Part shown: positions 56,769-64,000 of the stretch, in pieces | Position numbering within the stretch: the first letter of the stretch is position 1 | How the letters are laid out: each line of letters begins with the position of its first letter | Source of the DNA: Ahaetulla prasina | Lineage: Eukaryota; Chordata; Lepidosauria; Squamata; Colubridae | Direction of reading: 5' to 3' | DNA length: 64,000 nucleotides | Assembly: GCF_028640845.1 (NCBI RefSeq) | Contig: NC_080540.1 | Coordinates: forward strand, 276,535,524 to 276,599,523 | Position numbers and translations under genes: made by a program | Notes under the pieces: generated by a model | What the model was told of the DNA's origin: nothing | What the model saw: the letters and a program-made list of their open reading frames with translations, nothing else | Databases searched by the model: none

Positions 56769-57003
56769 ACCATTTATAGAAATTGTTTGCATAGTATTCA
56801 ATGTGAAATTCATCTATGCAATGTTTGAAGAACTTGTTCTTAAACTGATTAATGCAATTATCTCTTCCTAGATCATTAACCTTCACAAAAATACCCAGTT
56901 TCTGTTGTTTTATATAAATGTCTTAGAATTGGCATTCCCAAACTGGACCATTGACCCACAAAGAAGCAATTAAAAATTGCTCTATTATCCCTAAATTACT
57001 CTC

Positions 57004-57834
57004 AGTTTAAGAAAGAGTGCAGCAAAGAGCAACAAAACTGATAAGTGGTCTGAAAGCTAAACTGTACAATGAACGATTGAGGGAATTAGGTATGTAGTCT
57101 AATGAAGAGAAGGACTAGGGAAGATATGAGAGCAGTCTTCCAGTACTTGAGAGGTTGTCACATGTGGGGGGAGTCAACCTATTCTTCAAAGCACTTGAAG
57201 CAGAAGAAAATGTAACAGGTAAGATCATTAAAAAGAGATCCAACCTAGAACTAAGGAGAAATTTCCTGACAGTGAAAACAATCGGTGGAATGGCTTACCT
57301 GCAGAAATTCTGGGTTTTTCAAGAAGAGATTGGACAGCCATTTATCCATAATAGTATAGGGCCATGATGGTGAACCTATGGCACGCATGCCAGAGGTGGC
57401 ACATAGCACCCTCTCTGATGGCACGCCAGCTGTCGCCCCAGTTCAGTTCTGCTGCGCATGCGTGTGCACCTCCCGCCCTCCAGCTGGCCTTTGGGTCTCC
57501 CGCGCATGCACGGGGGTGGGGTGCATGCAGGGGGTTGCGCACGCATGCACGAGGGGGTGGACTGCATGCGAAGAACTGCGCATGGACATGCACGGGGGCA
57601 GGGCATGCATGTGCAGGGGGCGGGGCGCATATAGGGGTGTGCACATGCGTGGAGGATGGGGTGCATGCATGGGGGCCGTGCTCAGATTGCATTTTGGGGG
57701 TTTGGGCATTTTGGGCACTCAGTCCAAAAAAGGTTAGCCATCACTGATACAGGGTCTCCTGCTTGAACAGGGTTGGACTAGAAAACCTCTAAGATCCCTT
57801 CCAACCTATTATTCTTTATTATACGGATATAAAA
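57004..57834 (+). mobile_element. CR1 LINE 3' end split by a hAT MITE
   Basis: The first part (57004-57361) has GAGTGCAGCAAAGAGCAACA, AACTAAGGAGAAATTTCCTG and GATTGGACAGCCATTTATCC. The second (57747-57834) has GGGTCTCCTGCTTGAACAGG, GTTGGACTAGAAAACCTCTA and CTTCCAACCTATTATTCT. These are the ordered blocks of a CR1 3' UTR. Confidence 0.88.
57354..57754. mobile_element. hAT MITE with GC-rich CATGCACG repeats
   Basis: The element (57362-57746) starts CCATGATGGTGAACCTATGG and ends AGGTTAGCCATCACTG. Flanks GTATAGGG and ATACAGGG match at 6 of 8. The interior (about 57455-57680) is an irregular array of GCGCATGCACGGGGG-type units with long alternating purine-pyrimidine runs. Overlapping His/Cys-rich frames on both strands derive from this array and are not genes. 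Confidence 0.85.
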
Positions 57835-57908
57835 TTCAAGAAAGGGATGGTTCTGCTACTATCTCTCCTACAAGGTTGTGCTAAAGGGGCATAAAAGTCT
57901 GGATATGA

Positions 57909-58178
57909 CTTTTTTTTAAATTTGAATTTATATCCCGCCCTTCTCCGAAGACTCAGGATGGCTTACATTGTGTTAAGCAATAGTCTTCATCCATTTGTAT
58001 ATTATAGACAAAGTCAACTTTTATTGCCCCCAACAATCTGGGTCCTCATTTTACCTACCTTATAAAGGATGGAAGGCTGAGTCAACCTTGGGCCTGGTGG
58101 GACTTTAACTTGCAGTAATTGCAAGCAGCTGTGTTAATAACAGACTGCTTAGTCTGTTGAGCCACCAGAGCCCCTCTG
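57909..58178 (-). mobile_element. tRNA-derived SINE with L2-type tail
   Basis: The plus strand shows TATATCCCGCCCTTCTCCGA, ACAATCTGGGTCCTCATTTT, GGAAGGCTGAGTCAACCTTG and a tRNA-like head ending GTCTGTTGAGCCACCAGAGC. Confidence 0.88.
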
Positions 58179-59763
58179 GGGAGGGGGGTGTCTGTCTTAT
58201 TGGACACTTGGAGAAGCACTGATATGTCATCCAGAGATCTCAATGGTTTTAGTATGGCATCCATAGCGCAACATAAACTGGTTCCTGCAGACATGAAACC
58301 ATGGAAAAGTGACAAGTGTAGATTTTGACAAAATACTAAAGGATTTCAGTGAAGAACTTTCCATACAGGTGTGCCAAAGGTGCAGATCCTTCTTCTTTTA
58401 AATGAGAGGAAGAAAAGTATTTACATTATTGAACGGTGTTGATAGCAGTATTCCAGTTACTTGGAGGCTCAGAAAGACAACCCATGGATAAATGCATTTA
58501 AGGTATGAAATGGTAATTAACTTCTTTATTTTAGTTCTGAATGTGTCTAAGAAAAACCTGAAAAACAAACCTTATTGGGAAATCGCTTTACCTTTCTGTT
58601 AAATCAGAAACAATATCCACTTAGGAAACTATAAAAGACAGGCTGTGCACATATGGGTGAATGAAAAGTGCAGAAGTGGGACTAGAGAGACTCCTGCTGT
58701 TTGATCTGTTTCCTCTCTGACTATAGAGAGCAGAAGAAGCAGAAAGCAAAGGACCTAAAGTGGCAACCACAAAGGATAGAAAAATAGAATTGGAAGGGGC
58801 TATTTAGACCATGGAGCTCAACTCTCTGGCCAGTGGGGGATCTAAATTAAATGTTCATAACAGATGGCTGTCCAAGCCTGCTTGAACATATCTACTTCTT
58901 TAATTAGTCCCACTGCCAAAGAGTTCTTGTTGTTAGTATGCTTTTCCTATCATCCAGTCAATATCTGCCTTCCTGGAACTTAAGATCTCACCTAACCTGA
59001 ACTCTGGAATTATGATGCCTTCTCTATGGATTCCTGCTAAATTCCTGAAGAGTACTATCGTATTTCCTCTTGGCCGTCTTTCCTCAGAGTTAGGTGTAGT
59101 TCACAACTTGTCTAGAAGGTGCTACACTGGAACTACTTTTTCCACCTGACTTGGGAGCATTGACAGCATTGACACATCATGCTGGAGCTTAATACAGTGA
59201 AATCCTTTGCCATGGGCAGCTAGCCATAATGAGGTAAGAATGATGGAATACGCATCATGGCATCATGGTGCAAGCTCTACCCTTCTGGATTGTGTCATGG
59301 CATCGCAGTCAGGCAGGCAAGAAATGGGGCTTTGCATCATTGTGTTGCAGTGCTCATTTCTGCAATTGCTGTCTGCCAGTCTCGGGTGCATTTAAGAACT
59401 GCTTTATTCAGTAAATCACAGACACGCCATGTCTTGATGTGATATGTGAGTGCACAGGACCTGAAAATTAAGCAGGATAGTATTGTAATGATACGGGAAA
59501 GCTCTTGGCGCAATGCCTTTCCAAGGCTGGAATTGCATTGTGGCTCCTTGGGGCAGCTTTCTTTGCATAATTCTTGTTTAATTGGGTGGGATAACTCCTG
59601 AATAAATGTTCATAGATAGGACATTCAAAGAGGTAGCATTTAAGAAGTTTCTGGAGGAGGAAAATGGTGCTCAGGAAATTCTAAATTACGGTAGGCACCT
59701 GCATGCAGGAGGCCAACCCCCAGTTGAATTCCATAGAGTTGAGAAAGCATGTATAGTAGTGGG
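58179..59763. other. Unassigned 1.6-kb stretch
   Basis: Nothing certain. Some short blocks (for example GGAAGGGGCTATTTAGACCA near 58795) recall CR1-type tails, but are too decayed to call. Confidence 0.5.
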
Positions 59764-60023
59764 CTACAAACCTGTGGTGAAATTCAAATTTTTTTACTAC
59801 TGGTTCTGTGGGCGTGGCTTGGTGGGCATGTCAGGGGACAGATAGTGTAAAATCCCCATTCCCTCCCCACTCCTGGGGGAAGGATTTTGCAAGATCTCTA
59901 TTTCCACCCCACTCTGGGGCCAGCAAGAGGTGGCATTAGCTGGTTCTCCAAACTACTCAAAATTTTCGCTACCGGTTTTCCAGAATCTGTCAGAACCTGC
60001 TGGATTTCACCCCTGCTACAAAC
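59764..60023. mobile_element. hAT MITE, perfect 8-bp TSD
   Basis: The element (59772-60015) starts CTGTGGTGAAATTCAAATTT, ends GGATTTCACCCCTG, and is flanked by CTACAAAC at 59764-59771 and 60016-60023. Confidence 0.93.
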
Positions 60024-60560
60024 CCTTCACCATTTGGGGCACAACAGATTAGGGTATGGCCTTATTTTTCAATAAGAATAAAACTCAGGAATGACATGTA
60101 GGGTTTTTTGCAGTTAAAAAGTCTGAAGATCTGGAATTTTTCAAAAAATAGCAATATAAGCAGATTTACACACTAAACGGCCAGATATTTTCTATTTCAC
60201 TGTTGTACTTTTAGAATAATAGATTTAAATTGCTTCATTTTTCTGTTGTACCAAGGTCTTGTTTATTCTGGACAAACAAATGCTAGAATTCAGAGCAAAG
60301 ATCAAAACTTGCAGCATTATTACAGGGCAATCCTAATCCAGTATCAAATTCCAGAATAAATTCTGTTAAATCTGGGCTGCTTCCAGGAGAACATACATTG
60401 TGAAACCATTAGATTCAAAAATGTTCTTCTGTGTTTTCCTAGAACCTCCACTTTCCCCCTCCATGCTGGGAGGAATCTGACTTCCATGGAGGACAGAAAG
60501 ATTATAAACTTAATTTATTAATTTCTAATTAAAATAAAAAAAATATGATCACCACCACTG
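60024..60560. other. Unassigned sequence
   Basis: No gene or repeat is recognised. Confidence 0.5.
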
Positions 60561-61140
60561 CAGGTAATCCTCAATTTATGACCACAATTGAAGCTAGAAT
60601 TTCTATTGCCAAGCAAGATGAGTGAGTCATGGCTCATTTTATGACCATTTTTTTTACCACAGTTGTTAAGTGAACTGTGTAGTCATTAATTAAATCCAGC
60701 TATTCGCACATCTTAATACAGAAGATTCTCAAACTGAATATAAAGATAAAACCAGAAAATTTTATTCTTGGTTTAATGGAAAAGGATTTGGAAAAAATTT
60801 TTGGAACTTTGATGTTATATATATTGACGGTAGCAAAATTACTTTATGCACAAAAATGGAAGGAAATTTTGATTCCTACAATGGATGAATGATTGTGAAA
60901 GTTGATGGAGTTAGCAGAGATTGACTGCTTTGATTAAAGAAAAGAAATACAATTACTTTTGTTTCTACTTGGAAACTGCTTCTGGACTTTGTGCTTGTGC
61001 TTGAGGTGGAAAAAAATGAAACTTTGATTTTGGGTTTTACCGATTAATAGGTTTGTTGATATAAAATGGCTATTTTATATGATTATGTAAAATTGATCAT
61101 ACCACAACTATTTTCTTTTGTACTTTTGTATTATATATTA
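60561..61140 (+). mobile_element. Truncated mariner-type MITE joined to L1 3' fragment
   Basis: The first 155 bp (CAGGTAATCCTCAATTTATG onward) is the left part of the CAGGTAGTCC family. From about 60716 the sequence reads the L1 ORF2 C-terminus (ENFILGLMEKDLEKIF, then VAKLLYAQKWKEILIP) followed by an AT-rich 3' UTR. This L1 is older and shorter than the 36-40 kb copy. Confidence 0.75.
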
Positions 61141-61189
61141 TAATACAAAATAGCTATAACACTTTTTCCTTTCGTCTATGGAAATTCTT

Positions 61190-61370
61190 GATCATCCAGG
61201 ACATGGTTGTCCCAAAGGTGCTTTTCCAAGAGGTAACTGGACTTTTTTGTTTTGTTTTATTCCTTGAAAAACTGAAGAAGCTTCTTGGCTGAAAAACGAG
61301 AATTTTCAAGGAAAAAACCAAGAAAGTTTAATTGCTTTTTGGAAAAGCACCTTTGGGACACTTTTTTTTC
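61190..61370. mobile_element. Palindromic MITE
   Basis: Outer arms GTCCCAAAGGTGCTTTTCCAA (61209-61229) and 61340-61360 are perfect reverse complements over 21 bp. Inner arms CCTTGAAAA/TTTTCAAGG and AGAAGCTTCT complete the fold. Confidence 0.85.
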
Positions 61371-61496
61371 ATTTTATAAACATAGTTTTTAAAATATACC
61401 CATAAAACAGGCTACATTATTAGCATTATTTAGAAACTTGAAATGCCAGATAAAGTATCTCCACCCATCCCATCGGGTTTGAGAGGAAGAACATGC

Positions 61497-62840
61497 TCTA
61501 TAACATAACATAACATAATAACAGAGTTGGAAGGGACCTTGGAGGTCTTCTAGTCCAAACTCCTGCCCAGGCAGGAAACTCTACACCATTTCAGACAAAT
61601 GGCTATCCAACATTTTCTTAAAAATTTCCAGTGTTGGAGCATTCACAACTTCTGCAGGCAAGTTGTTCTACTTATTGATTGTTCTAACTGTCAGGAAATT
61701 TCTCCTTAGTTCTAAGTTGCTTCTCTCCTTGATTAGTTTCCACCCATTGCTTCTTGTTCTACCCTCAGGTGCTTTGGGGAATAGTTGACTCCCTCTTCTT
61801 CGTGGCAGATCCTGAGATATGAGACATGAGTGCTATCATGTCTCCCCTAGTCCTTCTTTTCATTAAACTAGACATACCGAATTTCTGCAACCGTTCTTCA
61901 TATGTTTTAGCCTCCAGTCCCCTAATCATCTTTGTTGCTCTTCTCTGCACTCTTTCTAGAGTTTCCACATCTTTTTTACATCGTGGCGACCAAAACTGAA
62001 TGCAATATTCCAAGTGTGGCCTTAAAAAGGCATTATAAAGTAGTATTAACACTTCACGTGATCTTGATTCTATCCCTCTGTTTATGCAGCCCAGAACTGT
62101 GTTGGCGTTTTGGCAGCTGCTGCACACTGCTGGCTCATATCTAAATGGTTGTCCAGTAGGACTCCAAGATCCCTCTCAGAGTTACTACTATTGAGCAAGG
62201 TACCACATATACGGTACCTGTGCATTTTGGTTTTTTTGGCCTAAATGTAGAACCTTTTTTCACTGTTGAATTTCATTTTGTTAGTTAGTGCCCAATGTTC
62301 AAGTCTGTCAAGATCCTTCTGTATCTTGAGCCTATCTTCTGGAGTGTTGGCTATTCCTGCCAGCTTGGTGTCATCTGCAAATTTGATGAGTTCCCCATCT
62401 ATCTCCTCATCCAAGTCATTGATGAAGATGTTGAAGAGTACTGGACCTAAAACAGAGCCTTGGGGTACTCCATTGCATGCTTCCCTCCATGTGGATGTAG
62501 TTCCATTGAGGACTACAGGTTGAGTGCGGTTGGTCAGCCAGTTGCAAATCCATCTGGTGGTGGTGCTGTCAAACCCACATTTTTCTACTTTATCTAGTAG
62601 TAGGTTATGGTCTACTTTATCAAATGCTTTGCTGAAATCCAAGTAAATTATATCGACAGCATTCCTCTGGTTCACTAATTTTGTCATTTTGTCAAAGAAT
62701 GTTTTGTCTATCATAATGTAGTTTGCAGGACTCAGGAAATGGGCCTTCTTTGTCCCAGCACCTGCCTTTTGAAATACCAAATTAGGTTGGCTATGATCTT
62801 GCTGGCTTTTCACAAGGCTTTTAAGATCTGGCAGTTTTCC
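61497..62840 (-). mobile_element. CR1 LINE, 5'-truncated
   Basis: A minus-strand CR1 copy ends at the left with the canonical 3' UTR (CTTGGAGGTCTTCTAGTCCA on the plus strand) and an ATAACATAACATAACAT pentamer tail at 61500-61520. It retains the reverse transcriptase fingers, palm and thumb. The endonuclease region is missing. Confidence 0.92.
62241..62813 (-). pseudogene. CR1 reverse transcriptase, fingers and palm
   Basis: A 190-codon open frame reads VDIIYLDFSKAFDKVDH (first catalytic Asp), [20 protein letters not shown] and FADDTKLAGIAN with an intact DD pair, then LDRLEHWALTNKMKFNSEK before a frameshift. The thumb continues at 61765-62127 (RPHLEYCIQFWSPRC, VETLERVQRRATKMI). The catalytic residues are intact but the frame is broken and the endonuclease missing, so it is not autonomous. 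Confidence 0.9.
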
Positions 62841-62994
62841 TGAGCGTGGGGGTCGAGAGATTAAGTGAGCTTAATTTCCTATTGACTGATTATCTTGATT
62901 GCCACTTTGTGCTTTTTATGCTTCTTACTGTATGATGGTGTTACTGTCATTTGTATTTGAAGTTTAAAGTACCCTTAAGTTAGAAGCTATTTGC

Positions 62995-63756
62995 CTGGAA
63001 GCATTTTCAGAAGCAAAAAGATCAAAAAGAGGGCTGTGAAAATATTTACAGACCTCTCACATCCTGGACATAAACTGTTTCAACTCCTACCCTCAAAACA
63101 ACACTATAGAGCCCTGCACACCAGAACAACTAGACACAAGGACAGTTTCTTCCCAAACACCATCGCACTGCTAAACAATTCCCTCACACTGTCAAAACTA
63201 TTTACTAAATCTGCACTACTATTTGCTATGGACAGCCGGCGGCCATGTGATATGGGGCGCACAGCTGATTGGTCTGCCGGCAAGGCAGCAAACTGGCGGG
63301 ACACAGTAGCACGCTGATTGGCTGAGACGCTGACAGCTCCTATATAAAAGAGCTGTCAGCGCTGTTGTTGTTGCTTGTTAACTCGTTATCCAAGTATCGG
63401 AAGCGAGTCACGGTTGAAGGTTTCTGTCAGTTAATAAATGGTTGTTAATTGTTCCCATCACCCATCTCCTTCCACTTATGAATGTATGAATGTAACTTTG
63501 TTGCTTGTATCTTTACGATTTATATTGATATTGATTGTTTCCTGATTGCTTATTTGTACCCTATGACTATCATTAAGTGTTGTACCTTATGATTCTTGAT
63601 AAATGTTTCTTTTCTTTTATGTACACTGAGAGCATATGCACCAAGACAAATTCCTTAGGTATCCAAAGAATTGTCCACTTGGCCAATAAAAATTTCTATT
63701 CTATTCTATTCTATTCTATTCTATTCTATTCTATTCTATTCTATTCTATTCTATTC
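62995..63756 (+). mobile_element. L3-like LINE 3' end split by an LTR, ATTCT tail
   Basis: The coding end reads FTDLSHPGHKLFQLLPSKQH and TTRHKDSFFPNTIALLNNSL up to about 63225. An LTR intervenes. The 3' UTR resumes near 63462 (GTTCCCATCACCCATCTCCT) and runs to GAGAGCATATGCACCAAGAC, CACTTGGCCAATAAAAATT and about 13 ATTCT units (63694-63756). LINE-tail seeding of this pentamer is a described feature of snake genomes. Confidence 0.88.
63226..63462 (+). mobile_element. Solo LTR, hairpin-TATA family
   Basis: The segment carries two GATTGG motifs (about 63266 and 63315), then a perfect 11-bp inverted repeat GCTGACAGCTC/GAGCTGTCAGC (63329-63339 and 63350-63360) enclosing CTATATAAAA, and AATAAA at 63434. 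The order matches the LTRs at 9.87 and 14.06 kb. The edges are approximate because I could not resolve a TSD. Confidence 0.75.
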
Positions 63757-64000
63757 GCTTAAAAACCCCTCACAAATGTATTTTTCTATAAGCAGGAAAA
63801 TTACAAACTTGGGGGTTTTGTGTTGGCCTCTTCAGCTCCTATCTCTGCATTGTGTAGTGTAGGATGGGGTTCATTCTGGAGCACCACCAATACTTTTTAG
63901 AAGTATTTCCAATACATTCAGAGAAACATTCATCAAGCCAATTTTCTCAGGTTTGTAAAGACTTTTCAGCAACTTGAATTTTGAATGCTGCATATATTTA

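Noticed and set aside
57342..57747. His/Cys/Pro-rich frames resembling a repeat protein
   Set aside because: They are translations of the CATGCACG array inside a hAT MITE.

Overview
The window is repeat-dense vertebrate DNA, almost certainly from a squamate reptile and most likely a snake. It combines Bov-B/RTE LINEs, Sauria-type SINEs with a Bov-B-like tail, CR1- and L3-like LINEs whose 3' tails run into AATAG/ATTCT pentamer microsatellites, L2-tailed SINEs, L1, Ty3/Gypsy LTRs, and hAT and Tc1/mariner miniature elements with clean target-site duplications (TSDs). I can defend no intact host protein-coding gene. Nearly every longer reading frame is either transposon-derived or a chance frame. 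There is no sign of prokaryotic organisation.

Layout. 1-2.4 kb: a CT run, a 1.7-kb (TA)n array and a CR1 fragment. 2.7-8.6 kb: six palindromic hAT hairpins, two sharing one target, plus a 736-bp hAT element carrying a coiled-coil coding fragment (3346-4081). 8.8-14.3 kb: 5S-derived and tRNA-derived SINE pieces, two solo LTRs, a TA-flanked miniature element, and a decayed Ty3/Gypsy pol joined to its 3' LTR. 14.6-22.7 kb: split SINEs, further miniature elements and two more solo LTRs with 5-bp TSDs. 24.2-29.3 kb: two deep nests, LINE in mariner-type and inverted-repeat element in hAT in mariner-type. 29.3-35 kb: SINEs and fold-back elements. 35.1-40.6 kb: a Bov-B LINE split by an L2-type tail and miniature-element remnant, and then by a 4.2-kb L1 whose 5' part is inverted (twin priming), flanked by a 17-20 bp TSD. 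42-47.4 kb: more miniature elements. 47.4-52.65 kb: two adjacent tandem duplications (1097-bp and about 1266-bp units) whose five boundaries all carry TCCCAAA. 53.1-54.25 kb: a CpG island with an abrupt strand-asymmetry switch, the only candidate host promoter. 54.7-64 kb: hAT elements, SINEs, two CR1 copies, an L1 tail, and an L3-like tail split by an LTR and ending in an ATTCT microsatellite.

How the parts relate. The host function, if any, is a gene or divergent gene pair starting at the 53-54 kb island; the rest reads as intron or intergenic sequence filled by successive transposition. Nesting gives relative ages: Bov-B before the L2/hAT remnant before L1, and mariner-type before hAT before the inverted-repeat element. 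The most unusual signals are a TATA box in the loop of a conserved hairpin in three related LTRs, the TCCCAAA-bounded duplications, the hAT element with a possible centrobin-like fragment, and two hairpin elements in tandem at one 8-bp target. All family names come from reading motifs; no database search was possible.
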